Origin: Luteipulveratus flavus
GTDB lineage: Bacteria > Actinomycetota > Actinomycetes > Actinomycetales > Dermatophilaceae
DNA length: 64,000 nt
Direction: 5' to 3'
Assembly: GCF_029439465.1 (NCBI RefSeq)
Contig: NZ_JAROAV010000001.1
Coordinates: 1-64,000, forward strand
A program made the position numbers and the translations under genes. The notes under the pieces were generated by a model. It made no database searches and was not told the origin of the DNA. It saw nothing but the letters and a program-made list of their open reading frames with translations. Shown here piece after piece: positions 52,133 to 60,227 of the stretch (positions within the stretch are counted from its first letter, which is position 1; each line of letters starts with the position of its first letter).

Positions 52133-53149
52133 ATGAGTGAGCACCAGCCGACCCTGCTGATCACCGGCGGCGACGGGTTCATCGGCCGTCATGTCGTGGC
52201 CGCCGCCGAGGCGGCCGGCCACGAGGTCGGCGTCCTCGACCTGCGCCGCGGCCAGGACGTGCGCAACGGTGAGGCGGTCGAGCAGGCGCTGGACGGGGTC
52301 GATGTCGTGATCCACCTAGCCGCCAAGGTGGGACTCGGCGTCGATGTCGCCGACCTGCCCGCGTACGCCTCTCACAACGACGTCGGCACCGCCACCGTGC
52401 TGGCCGCCATGGCTCGCCGCGGTGTACGCCGGCTGGTGCTGGCCGGCTCGATGGTCGTGTACGGCGAGGGCCGCGGTCGGTGCACCGAGCACGGGATCGT
52501 CGCCGGCCGTCCGAGAGCCGAGAACGACTTGGCCGCAGGCGATTTCGAGCCCCGCTGCGTGCACTGCGGCACAACACTGACACCGGCCCTGGTCAACGAG
52601 GACACCCCGTTCGACCCGCGCAACGCCTACGCCACCTCCAAGGTCGCCCAGGAGCTCTACGCGGCGAGCTGGGCCCGAGAGACCGACGGCAGCGTCGCGG
52701 CGCTGCGCTTCCACAACGTGTACGGCCCGGGCCTGCCGCGTGACACCCCGTACGCCGGCGTCGCGGCGATCTTCGCCTCCTCGCTGAGGAACGGCGAGCC
52801 GCCCCAGGTGTACGAGGACGGTCGTCAGCGGCGCGACTTCGTCCACGTACGCGACGTCGCCTCGGCCGTCGTCGTCGCGGCCGCGCGACGGGAGCGAGGG
52901 GTGCGGGCGTTCAACGTCGGCTCGGGGGAGGTGCGGTCGGTCGGAGACCTGGCGGAGGGCCTCGCTCGCGCGATGGGAGGCCCGTCGCCGGTGGTCACGG
53001 GCCGCTACCGCCTGGGCGACGTCCGGCACATCACCGCCGACTCCGGCCGCCTGCGCCGCGAGCTCGGCTGGGCGCCGGTCGAGGACTTCGCCGTAGGGAC
53101 GGCCGAGCTGGCCGCGGACCTCAGCGCGCCAGCGGGAGCTGCACGCTGA
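52133..53149 (+). CDS. NAD-dependent sugar-nucleotide epimerase, dTDP-L-rhamnose 4-epimerase-like (338 aa)
   Basis: TLLITGGDGFIGRHVVAAAE (nucleotide motif), VVIHLAAKVGLGVDV, LAGSMVVYGEGRGRC (active-site Ser/Thr region) and NAYATSKVAQELYAA (Y-x3-K). Between them is an insert with CVHCGTTLTP, the CxxC-containing segment typical of dTDP-L-rhamnose 4-epimerases. The C-terminal RRDFVHVRDVASAVV binds the sugar nucleotide. Its 3' end overlaps the histidine kinase gene by 29 nt tail to tail. Confidence 0.92.
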   Translation: MSEHQPTLLITGGDGFIGRHVVAAAEAAGHEVGVLDLRRGQDVRNGEAVEQALDGVDVVIHLAAKVGLGVDVADLPAYASHNDVGTATVLAAMARRGVRRLVLAGSMVVYGEGRGRCTEHGIVAGRPRAENDLAAGDFEPRCVHCGTTLTPALVNEDTPFDPRNAYATSKVAQELYAASWARETDGSVAALRFHNVYGPGLPRDTPYAGVAAIFASSLRNGEPPQVYEDGRQRRDFVHVRDVASAVVVAAARRERGVRAFNVGSGEVRSVGDLAEGLARAMGGPSPVVTGRYRLGDVRHITADSGRLRRELGWAPVEDFAVGTAELAADLSAPAGAAR

Positions 53150-54248
53150 ACGTGCAGCCCGGACCGGTGTTCGCCACGTCCACCGACCCGTCGTGCGCGG
53201 TGACGATCTCCTGGGTGATCGCCAGTCCGAGCCCGGCGCCCGACCCGAGTCCCGGGTGCGGCGAGCGGGCCTGCTGGCCGCGGTAGCCCACCTCGAACAG
53301 GCGGGGGACCTCGCCCTCGGGGATCCCGCCGCACTCGTCGGAGACGGTGACGAGGACCCGGTCGGCCTGCGGTCCGGCGCTCACCATCAGGGAGACGGTG
53401 CCGTCCGTCCGGGTGTGCCGGATCGCGTTGTAGACCAGGTTGGTCAGGGCGCGGTTGAGCTGGGCGCTGTCGCCCTCGACCTCGGCCATCGCGTGCGAGG
53501 ACCCGACCAGCCGTACCCCCTGCAGACCGGCCACGGGCTCCAGCCCGGCCAGTGCGTCCGAGACGAGGTCGGCGAGGTTCACCCGTTCGCGACGGCCCAC
53601 CCCGCTGCCCGCGTGCAGCCGGCTCAGGTGGAACAGGTCGTCGACCATCTCGGTCAGCCGGTCGACCTCGACCCGCATCTGGCGGTGGTAGCGGTCCGGG
53701 TCGGCGGCCACCCCGTCCTCCAGGGACTCGGCCATGGCCCGCAGACCCGCGAGCGGCGTCCGCAGGTCGTGGGAGATCCAGGTGACCAGGTCCCGTCGGG
53801 AGCGTTCCAGGGCCTGCTCGCGCTCGCGGGTCTCGGCCAGCGTGCGCGCCGTACGGTGCAGGTCGTCCCGCAGGTCGCGCAGCTCACCGCTCACCGACCG
53901 CGCGTCGCGCTCGGGCACCCGGCCCTCGCCGATCGCCGACACCGCCCGACGGAGCGCGGCACTGTCGAGCCGGAAGGTGCGCGCGGCGGCGATCGCGGCG
54001 ACCGCGGCCAGCAGCCCGGCGACCAGCGCCGCGATGATCGTGACGTACTCGTCGTCCATCGTGATGAACATCGCCCGGGTGTTGCCCACCACGGCGGCCA
54101 CGGCGGCGACCGTCGCGACCGCGGCGATCGAGGCGAGGCCGCCCGCGTGCGACCACCTGCGCAGTGGCCAGGTCACCAGCCAGGCGGCGACCGCGCCGGC
54201 CGCTCCCCAGCCGAGCGCGGTCAGCAGGATGCTCGCGGTGTGGTTCAC
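53121..54248 (-). CDS. Sensor histidine kinase (375 aa)
   Basis: Three hydrophobic N-terminal segments (ILLTALGWGAAGAVAAWLVTW, GLASIAAVATVAAVAAVVG, VTIIAALVAGLLAAVAAIAAA) with a short extracytoplasmic loop, then HAMP-like sequence, HisKA (RDLVTWISHDLRTPLAGLRAMAESL with the phospho-His) and HATPase (LTNLVYNAIRHT, DECGGIPEGEVPRLFE, GLGSGAGLGLAI). GTG 54248 overlaps the response-regulator stop (GTGA). The short sensory loop suggests sensing within the membrane. Confidence 0.95.
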   Translation of the reverse strand: MNHTASILLTALGWGAAGAVAAWLVTWPLRRWSHAGGLASIAAVATVAAVAAVVGNTRAMFITMDDEYVTIIAALVAGLLAAVAAIAAARTFRLDSAALRRAVSAIGEGRVPERDARSVSGELRDLRDDLHRTARTLAETREREQALERSRRDLVTWISHDLRTPLAGLRAMAESLEDGVAADPDRYHRQMRVEVDRLTEMVDDLFHLSRLHAGSGVGRRERVNLADLVSDALAGLEPVAGLQGVRLVGSSHAMAEVEGDSAQLNRALTNLVYNAIRHTRTDGTVSLMVSAGPQADRVLVTVSDECGGIPEGEVPRLFEVGYRGQQARSPHPGLGSGAGLGLAITQEIVTAHDGSVDVANTGPGCTFSVQLPLAR

Positions 54249-54961
54249 GCGCCACCGTCCATCCGGTAGCCCACGCCCCAGACCGTGGTGATCAGCCGGG
54301 GGTCGGAGGGGTCGTCCTCGATCTTCTGCCGGATCCGGCGAACGTGGACGGTGACCGTCGACTGGTCGCCGACCGTCCAGCCCCACACCTGCTCCATCAG
54401 CTGCTCCCGGGTGAAGGCCCGGCCCGGATGGCGCATCAGGTGGATGAGCACGTCCGTCTCGCGCACGGTCAGCCCCAGCTCGCGCTCGACGCTCCGCTCG
54501 TCGCGCAGCACCGCCCGACGCGCCGAGACGTCCACGGTGAGCGGACCGCAGGTCAGCACCTCCGGACCCGCGGGCGCGGGTGCTCCGCCCACCGCGCGCC
54601 GCAGCACCGAGTCGACCCGCAGTGTCAGCTCGCGCGGTGAGAACGGCTTGGTGACGTAGTCGTCGGCGCCCCGCTCCAGGCCGGCGATGCGGTCGTCCTC
54701 CTCGCTGAGGGCCGTCAGCATGATGACGGCCAGCTCGGGGCGCTCGCGGCGTACCAGCGTGCACAGGTCCAGCCCGCTCACGCCCGGGAGCAGCAGGTCG
54801 AGCAGGACCAGGTCCAGGTCGTCGCTCGCCGGGCCGCGCAGGTACGTCTGCGCGCGTCCGCCGTCCTCCAACCAGGTCGTACGGTGCCCCGCCCGGGTCA
54901 GGTAGGCCTGCACCACCTCGGCGACGGTCGGGTCGTCCTCGACGACGAGCACACTGGACAC
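54245..54961 (-). CDS. OmpR-family response regulator (238 aa)
   Basis: Receiver domain: VLVVEDDPTVAEVV, LDLVLLDLLLPGVSG with the phospho-Asp, IMLTALSEEDD (Thr) and DYVTKPFSPREL (Lys). Winged helix: LGLTVRETDVLIHLMRHPGRAFTREQLMEQVWG and DQSTVTVHVRRIRQKIEDDPSDPRLITTVWGVGYRM. GTG start. Coupled to the kinase; divergent from the GT2 operon across a 113-nt region that holds a 19-nt motif repeated at 58546. Confidence 0.95.
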   Translation of the reverse strand: MSSVLVVEDDPTVAEVVQAYLTRAGHRTTWLEDGGRAQTYLRGPASDDLDLVLLDLLLPGVSGLDLCTLVRRERPELAVIMLTALSEEDDRIAGLERGADDYVTKPFSPRELTLRVDSVLRRAVGGAPAPAGPEVLTCGPLTVDVSARRAVLRDERSVERELGLTVRETDVLIHLMRHPGRAFTREQLMEQVWGWTVGDQSTVTVHVRRIRQKIEDDPSDPRLITTVWGVGYRMDGGA

Positions 54962-55011
54962 GTCCTTCAGCGTAGGCGCGCGTCGGCGCCGCCCCGGCCC
55001 ACCGATCGGCC

Positions 55012-55030
55012 GTTCCGCAGTTCGTAAGGG
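55012..55030 (+). promoter_or_regulatory. 19-nt motif upstream of the GT2 operon (probable response-regulator site)
   Basis: GTTCCGCAGTTCGTAAGGG; the same sequence with one change occurs on the other strand at 58546-58564. It lies between the response-regulator gene and the GT2 operon, 44 nt before the GT2 start and pointing toward it. Internally it looks like a direct repeat GTTC-N4-GTTC-N4, as expected for OmpR-type proteins. Confidence 0.65.
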
Positions 55031-55074
55031 TGTCAGCCCTTTCGGCCCGCGCCGCGGAGCCGGAGGCTGGTGGG

Positions 55075-55722
55075 GTGATCGACGTCATCCTGCCGTGCCT
55101 GGACGAGGCCCCCGCCCTGCCGCGGGTGCTCGCGGACGTCCCCGCCGGCCTACGCCCTCTCGTGGTCGACAACGGCAGCACCGACGGCAGCGCCGAGATC
55201 GCCGCCGGGCTCGGCGCCCAGGTCGTCCGCTGCGCCGAACCCGGGTACGGCGCCGCCTGTCACGCCGGGCTGCTGGCTTCGACGACAGAGGTGATCGCCT
55301 TCTGCGACTGCGACGGGTCGCTGCGGCTGGCGGACGTCGCGGATCTGGCACGACCGGTCCTCGACGGCAGCGCGGACATGGCTCTGGGACGACGGGTCGC
55401 GGTCAGCCGTGACGCGTGGCCGCCGCACGCCCGGCTGGCCAACGCGGTGCTCGCGCGCCGGCTGCGGCAGCTCGGGCTGCCGGTCCACGACGTCAGCCCG
55501 GCCCGGGTCGTCCGCCGGGACGCGCTGCTCGCGCTGGGAGTGAGCGATCGCCGCAGCGGGTACCCGCTGGAGCTGCTCGTCCGAGCCGCGCGCGCCGGCT
55601 GGCGGGTCGCCGAGCGCAACGTCGACTACCACCCCCGGGTGGGCCGGTCCAAGGTGACCGGCAGCGTCCTCGGGACCGTGCGCGCCGTCCGGGACATGTC
55701 GGTGGTGCTGGCCCGTGACTGA
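55075..55722 (+). CDS. Family 2 glycosyltransferase (215 aa)
   Basis: GT-A fold: IDVILPCLDEAPALPRVL, PLVVDNGSTDGSAEIAAGLGAQVVRCAEPGYGAACHAGL and VIAFCDCDGSLR (DxD-like), the start of a polyprenyl-phosphate-mannose-synthase-like GT2. No membrane helix. GTG 55075 is chosen for the SD GGAGG 8 nt upstream; GTG 55030 would begin inside the 19-nt motif. It overlaps the DUF2064 gene by 8 nt; the two genes and the methyltransferase form one operon. Confidence 0.92.
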   Translation: MIDVILPCLDEAPALPRVLADVPAGLRPLVVDNGSTDGSAEIAAGLGAQVVRCAEPGYGAACHAGLLASTTEVIAFCDCDGSLRLADVADLARPVLDGSADMALGRRVAVSRDAWPPHARLANAVLARRLRQLGLPVHDVSPARVVRRDALLALGVSDRRSGYPLELLVRAARAGWRVAERNVDYHPRVGRSKVTGSVLGTVRAVRDMSVVLARD

Positions 55723-56341
55723 CCTGCCGACCCTCGTCGTCATCGCCAAGACGCCGGTGCCCGGGCGGGTGAAGACCCGGCTCAGCTCCCGGGTGTCCGC
55801 GGTCGACGCCGCGGCGGTCGCGCAGGCGGCCCTGCTGGACACGCTCGACGCGCTGACCCGGGCCTCTGCCCGGCGCCGCGTCCTGCTGCTGGCCGGGCCG
55901 GCGGGCCCGTGGGTCCCCGACGGCTGGGACCTGGTCGCCCAGGTCGACGGCGGCCTCGACCACCGCATCGCTGCCGGGCTCGGCAAGCTGGGCGACGGCC
56001 CCGCCCTGCTGGTCGGGATGGACACCCCCCAGGTCGGACCCGCGCTGCTCGAGGTCGACTGGGGTGCGTACGACGCCTGCCTCGGCCGCGCGACGGACGG
56101 CGGGTACTGGGCCCTCGGGCTCGCCGACCCAGCGCTCGCGCCGCAGGTCGTCGAGGGCGTACCCATGTCGACGTCCCTCACGGGACAGGTTCAGCGGCAG
56201 CGGCTGCGGGACGCCGGGCTCCGCGTCGCGGACCTGCCCGAGCTGCGCGACGTGGACACCCCGGCGGACGCGGACGCGGTCGCCCGGCTCGCGCCGCACA
56301 CCCGGTTCGCGCGGCGGTGGCGCGAGGTGACGGCCCGATGA
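55715..56341 (+). CDS. DUF2064 / TIGR04282-type nucleotidyl-/glycosyltransferase-like protein (208 aa)
   Basis: LPTLVVIAKTPVPGRVKTRLSSRV is the family's signature (AKxPxPGxVKTRL), with GPALLVGMDTPQVGPALL and GRATDGGYWALGL further on. Members resemble nucleotidyltransferases such as CofC. In cyanobacteria and some bacteria the family is tied to arsenosugar synthesis, but no radical-SAM ArsS is present in this window, so that name should not be copied over. GTG start overlapping the GT2 gene; ends ATGA with the methyltransferase. Confidence 0.9.
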   Translation: MTDLPTLVVIAKTPVPGRVKTRLSSRVSAVDAAAVAQAALLDTLDALTRASARRRVLLLAGPAGPWVPDGWDLVAQVDGGLDHRIAAGLGKLGDGPALLVGMDTPQVGPALLEVDWGAYDACLGRATDGGYWALGLADPALAPQVVEGVPMSTSLTGQVQRQRLRDAGLRVADLPELRDVDTPADADAVARLAPHTRFARRWREVTAR

Positions 56342-56967
56342 TCGCCGGGGCGCTGGAACCGTACGAGGGGGCGCTGCGCGACCGCACCACGCTCGACCTC
56401 ACCACCGACGACGGACGGGTAGTCCCGCTGGACATCGACCGCTACCTCGCCGAGCCGGACGTGGCCGACGGGAGCGTGCTGGACCGATGCACCGGGCCGG
56501 TGCTCGACGTGGGGTGCGGCCCCGGGCGGATGGTGCGCGCACTGGCGGAGCGCGGCATTCCCGCGCTCGGTGTCGACATCGCGCAGGTCGCCGTCGAGCT
56601 GGCCGTACGACGCGGCGCGCTCGCACTGCCCCGTGACGTGTTCGCGCGGCTGCCGGGGGAGGGACGCTGGCGGACCGTCCTCGTGCTGGACGGCAACAGC
56701 GGGATCGGCGGTGACCTCGGCGGTCTGCTCGGCCGGCTGCGACAGGTCGTCGGGCCGCGCGGTCTGCTCGTCGTCGAGTCGGGCTCGCGCACCCCGGGTA
56801 CGCACGAGGTCCTGACTGCCCGGTTCGCCGGAGGTGGTCCGGCGTTCCGGTGGGGCGTCGCGTCGGCCGACGTGATCGCCGGCGTCGCCGAGCAGTCCGG
56901 CCTCGTGGCCCAGGAGAGATGGGCCTGCAACGAGCGCGACTTCGTCGCCCTCAGGCGCGCCGGCTGA
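56338..56967 (+). CDS. Class I SAM-dependent methyltransferase (209 aa)
   Basis: GPVLDVGCGPGRMVRALAERGIPALGVDIAQVAVELAVRRG is the SAM-binding region (motif I near residue 55). VLVLDGNSGIGGDLGGLLGRLRQVVGPRGLLVVE is motif II/III. ATG 56338 overlaps the previous stop (ATGA). It ends 17 nt into the convergent small membrane gene. Substrate unknown; its operon suggests a glycosylated metabolite or lipid. Confidence 0.9.
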   Translation: MIAGALEPYEGALRDRTTLDLTTDDGRVVPLDIDRYLAEPDVADGSVLDRCTGPVLDVGCGPGRMVRALAERGIPALGVDIAQVAVELAVRRGALALPRDVFARLPGEGRWRTVLVLDGNSGIGGDLGGLLGRLRQVVGPRGLLVVESGSRTPGTHEVLTARFAGGGPAFRWGVASADVIAGVAEQSGLVAQERWACNERDFVALRRAG

Positions 56968-57370
56968 GCCGCGGTGTTTGCCCCCGTCGCAGCCGGGGCG
57001 CGAGCCGGGTGAGAGCGGCGACACCCGCCACAAGACCGAGCAGCAGGAGCAGGTGGAGTCCGTAGTCCTGCTGCAGCAGGGCGAGCGCCGGGTCGTGGCG
57101 TGCGGTCGAGCGCCACAGCACGAGCGCCCCGACGCTGAGCACCAGCCCGGCCACCACCAACGCGCCCTGGAGTGCCGGACGCCCACGACCCACCCGGCCG
57201 ACCAGCTCGATGCCAGGGGCGAGGACGAGATCGTGCAGCAGCACCGCGGCGGCCAGCCACCCGGCGTACGCCACGAGCTGCGCGGCGGAGGTGTGGTCGA
57301 GGAGCCGCCACACGCCGTACGCGAGAGCGCTGATCCCCATTGCTGCCAGGGTGATTCGAGTCGTCCTCAT
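56951..57370 (-). CDS. Small integral membrane protein of the molybdo-enzyme operon (139 aa)
   Basis: Four hydrophobic segments (ITLAAMGISALAYGVWRLL, LVAYAGWLAAAVLLHDLVLAP, ALQGALVVAGLVLSVGALVLW, LLLLLGLVAGVAALTRLAP) and a basic tail. ATG 57370 overlaps the stop of the molybdo-oxidoreductase gene (ATGA), so the two are made together; it may anchor or pass electrons to it. No cofactor motif is clear. 17-nt tail overlap with the methyltransferase gene. Confidence 0.82.
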   Translation of the reverse strand: MRTTRITLAAMGISALAYGVWRLLDHTSAAQLVAYAGWLAAAVLLHDLVLAPGIELVGRVGRGRPALQGALVVAGLVLSVGALVLWRSTARHDPALALLQQDYGLHLLLLLGLVAGVAALTRLAPRLRRGQTPRLSRRA

Positions 57371-58512
57371 GACACCTCGATCCGCGTGACCCACTTCGTC
57401 TGCTGCTCGCCGGTCCGGCCCGGCGCGATCAGCCGGACCGGGTAGCCGTGATCGAGGCTGAGGCGCTGCCCGTTCAGGTGGGTGGCCAGCAGCGCACCAC
57501 GCAGCTGCCCGTCACGGATGGACGACACCGCGTACGGGCCGTCCTCCAGGGAGGTCACGGTCACCTGACTGCTCGCGCCACCGCCGACCGAGGCGACCAG
57601 GTCCAGCAGGCTCGGACCCTGCCAGTGTGCGTTCCTGCTCCAGCCCTCCACACAAGCGATCGGCAGCGAACGGCGCTGGGAGGGAAGGGACTCCAGCTCG
57701 CTCACGGTGAAGGAGCGTTCCGTCCGACCGCGCACCTCCAGCCGGTACGTCGACGCGCGGGCGGCCGTACCGACACCGGCGGCCGCGGCGGTGCGGTTCA
57801 CGGGCAGGTCCTGGTCGGGTGCGCGGTCGGGGCGGCGGGGTGCCAGCAGCGCCAGCGGGGCGAGCGGACCGACGACCTGACCGACGGTGGTGGCGACGAC
57901 GGTCCCGACCCCGAGGCCGATCGAGCCGAGCACGCCGCGTCGGCTGAGCCCCCGGGTCGTCCCGCGTCGCGACAGGGGCGTGGCGAGACCGTCCCGGATC
58001 GCCGGCAGCTGGACGGCGACGTGCAGCGCGACCGACCCGATCACCAGCCAGGCGGTCGCGAAGTGGACCGCCACGAAGTCCCACGGCCAGGGGTAGTACT
58101 GCAGGACGTTGAGGAGGCCGGTCACCAGCTCCAGCAGCACGGCCGCCACCAGCAGGCCGACCGACGCCCGCTCGGCCGCGTGGGCGACGGAGCGCGCGGG
58201 CGGCCACTGACGCAGCCGGTGCTGCACCGACCACAGCTTCGCCAGGACCAGCGGGATCGTCGCGATGCCGGTGATGACGTGGATGCCCTGGGTGAGCCGG
58301 TACAGCCAGGCGGGACGGGCGGGAGGCGGCAGCCAGGACCACGGGTGGCCCAGGTAGTGGCTGATGAGCCCGGTCACGAAGCAGACCAGCAGGCTGCTGC
58401 CGGCGAGGACGCCGAGGCGGGCGGTGAGCGCGCCACCCCGGGTCGGGCCGGGATCCGCCGAGGGCCACCAGGACGGTGGCTCCTCGGGCGGGCGGGGCAG
58501 CATGAGGGGCAC
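57367..58512 (-). CDS. Cytochrome-b561-like / sulfite-oxidase-type molybdopterin fusion oxidoreductase (381 aa)
   Basis: Residues ~30-170 hold four transmembrane helices with well-placed His (LTQGIHVITGIATIPL, FVAVHFATAWLVIG, ALHVAVQLP), a heme-b membrane module. LSRRGVLGSIGLGVGTVVATTVG follows, a twin-Arg-like segment and fifth helix. Residues ~245-381 are the oxidoreductase molybdopterin-binding domain with the Mo-ligand Cys in LPIACVEGWSRNAHWQGPSL and an end GYPVRLIAPGRTGEQQTKWVTRIEV. It resembles an MsrP/YedY-type enzyme fused to its heme partner. GTG 58512 or ATG 58503 are possible starts. Confidence 0.9.
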   Translation of the reverse strand: MPLMLPRPPEEPPSWWPSADPGPTRGGALTARLGVLAGSSLLVCFVTGLISHYLGHPWSWLPPPARPAWLYRLTQGIHVITGIATIPLVLAKLWSVQHRLRQWPPARSVAHAAERASVGLLVAAVLLELVTGLLNVLQYYPWPWDFVAVHFATAWLVIGSVALHVAVQLPAIRDGLATPLSRRGTTRGLSRRGVLGSIGLGVGTVVATTVGQVVGPLAPLALLAPRRPDRAPDQDLPVNRTAAAAGVGTAARASTYRLEVRGRTERSFTVSELESLPSQRRSLPIACVEGWSRNAHWQGPSLLDLVASVGGGASSQVTVTSLEDGPYAVSSIRDGQLRGALLATHLNGQRLSLDHGYPVRLIAPGRTGEQQTKWVTRIEVS

Positions 58513-58545
58513 GTCGCCATCGTCACCCCGCCGGGCCCGATCGGA

Positions 58546-58564
58546 CCCTTACGAAGTGCGGAAC
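58546..58564 (-). promoter_or_regulatory. Second copy of the 19-nt motif, upstream of the molybdo-oxidoreductase
   Basis: On the minus strand it reads GTTCCGCACTTCGTAAGGG, 18 of 19 positions identical to 55012-55030. It points toward the molybdo-oxidoreductase gene, 33 nt before GTG 58512 (42 nt before ATG 58503), close to the 44-nt spacing at the GT2 operon. It lies in the 101-nt divergent region shared with the membrane glycosyltransferase gene. Confidence 0.65.
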
Positions 58565-58613
58565 ACCCAGTCACCCGGTCGAACCGGCGCGTGCGCAGCG
58601 GGATGCTGATCGG

Positions 58614-60227
58614 GTGCCCCTCCCCGCAGCTCCCGCCTCTCCCGCCGAGAGCGCGAGTCGTGTCGGCGACACGCCGGCGGGACCAGCACGACTCGCGCTC
58701 TCGGCCGGGCTGGTCGTGGTGGTCGCGACCGGGGTCGGCGTCTTCGTGCACTCTCCTGATCGCCACGCGGTGCAGGTGTGGTCACAAGTCGCGGCGTTCG
58801 CTGCCCTGCTGGCGCTGCTGCGGGTCCTGCGTGGCGCATCCTTCTCGCACCGCGGCGTCACCGTCCTGCTGCTCGGCGGATGCGCCCTCCTGCAAGTTGT
58901 GGCGCTCACCGCGGGCCCGTCCAGCAGCGACGACGACTACCGGTACGTGTGGGACGCACGCGTGCAGCTCAGCGGCACGGATCCGTACCGGTACGCGCCC
59001 GCCGACCCGGCGCTGGCGGACCTGCGCACCGACTTCACCTTCCCGAGTGAGCGGCCGTGCCCGGCGCACCGGACCGACGAGCTGTGTACGCACCTCAACC
59101 GCGTGACCGTCCACACCATCTACCCGCCCGTCGCCGAGGGCGCGTTCGTCGGGATGCGCCTGCTCGGTGGCGACCGGGACGACCACCGTCCGTTGCAGGT
59201 GACCGCGGCTGCCGGCGTCCTCGCCGTCGCGGTGCTGCTGCTGTGGCGGGCGCGGCGCCGCGGACTGCCCGAGTGGTGGGTGGCCGTCTGGGCGCTCTCA
59301 CCGCTGGTCGCGGTCGAGGCGACCAACAACGCCCACATCGACTGGCTCGCGGTGCTCGCTGTCGTCGGCGGGCTGCTCGCGCTGGAGGCGCGGCGCTCGT
59401 ACGCGGCGGGGCTGGCGTTCGGGGCCGCCGTCGCGACCAAGCTGTTCCCGGTCGTGCTCCTCGCCACGGCCGGCCGTCGGCCGTGGCGGATACTCGCCGG
59501 CGTCCTCACCGTGCTGGTGCTCGGCTACCTGCCCCACGTGCTGACCGTCGGGCCGGCGGTCCTGGGGTACCTGCCCGGCTACCTGCGCGAGGAGGAGTAC
59601 GCCGGTGGCGGGCGCTACCTGGTCACCGGGTTGCTTCTCGGCGACCAGGCGGCAGCCGTCCTCACCCCGGTGCTCCTCGCGGTGGGGCTGCTGGTGCTGT
59701 GGTGGCGCGCGGACCCCGACCGTCCCGACCTCACCGCGGTGTCGGCCGTCGGGCTGTACCTCGCGCTCACCACGCCGAACTACCCCTGGTACCCCCTGCT
59801 CCTGGTGGTCCTGGTCGCGGCGACCGGCCGGCTGCGGTGGCTGTGGTTGTGCCTCGCGCCGACGCTGACCTACCTGGCGCCGGGGCTGCCGTGGAGCTGG
59901 GACGTGACGAGGCTGGTCGGCTACGGCGGGGCCGTGGCCCTCGTCCTCGTCGCCTCCGTACGTCGCGCACGCTCGGCTGCGGCCACCGGTCAGAGCACGG
60001 CGACCGACGGAGGCCAGCGGTGGGCGCGCCACTCGTCCCACGACCTGGACCCGGCCGGCGGATCGTCGATCGGTTCGCTCCCGTCGAGCTCGCCCGGCGT
60101 CGGGACCTGCATGAGGACGGACCACTCGGCCAGCTCCTCGTCGGAGATCGGCCAGGTCGAGTGCGGCTCGTCGGCCTGCCGTCGATCGAGTCGGCTCCGC
60201 TGCTCGGTCCGCGACACCTCGACGTAG
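58614..60227 (+). CDS. Integral membrane glycosyltransferase, GT87-like (537 aa as read)
   Basis: About ten membrane helices with a polyprenyl-sugar-using GT-C pattern: SSDDDYRYVWDARVQLSGTDPYRYAP (acidic first loop), HTIYPPVAEGAFVG, AVEATNNAHIDWLAVLAVVGGLLAL, ATKLFPVVLLA, TTPNYPWYPLLLV. The membrane part ends near residue 455; the last ~80 residues (GQSTATDGGQRWARHSSHD...) are Arg/Ser-rich, low in hydrophobics and antisense to the kinase gene on the other strand for 238 nt. The natural stop was probably lost. GTG start. Part of the 53-60 kb cluster. Confidence 0.88.
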   Translation: MPLPAAPASPAESASRVGDTPAGPARLALSAGLVVVVATGVGVFVHSPDRHAVQVWSQVAAFAALLALLRVLRGASFSHRGVTVLLLGGCALLQVVALTAGPSSSDDDYRYVWDARVQLSGTDPYRYAPADPALADLRTDFTFPSERPCPAHRTDELCTHLNRVTVHTIYPPVAEGAFVGMRLLGGDRDDHRPLQVTAAAGVLAVAVLLLWRARRRGLPEWWVAVWALSPLVAVEATNNAHIDWLAVLAVVGGLLALEARRSYAAGLAFGAAVATKLFPVVLLATAGRRPWRILAGVLTVLVLGYLPHVLTVGPAVLGYLPGYLREEEYAGGGRYLVTGLLLGDQAAAVLTPVLLAVGLLVLWWRADPDRPDLTAVSAVGLYLALTTPNYPWYPLLLVVLVAATGRLRWLWLCLAPTLTYLAPGLPWSWDVTRLVGYGGAVALVLVASVRRARSAAATGQSTATDGGQRWARHSSHDLDPAGGSSIGSLPSSSPGVGTCMRTDHSASSSSEIGQVECGSSACRRSSRLRCSVRDTST

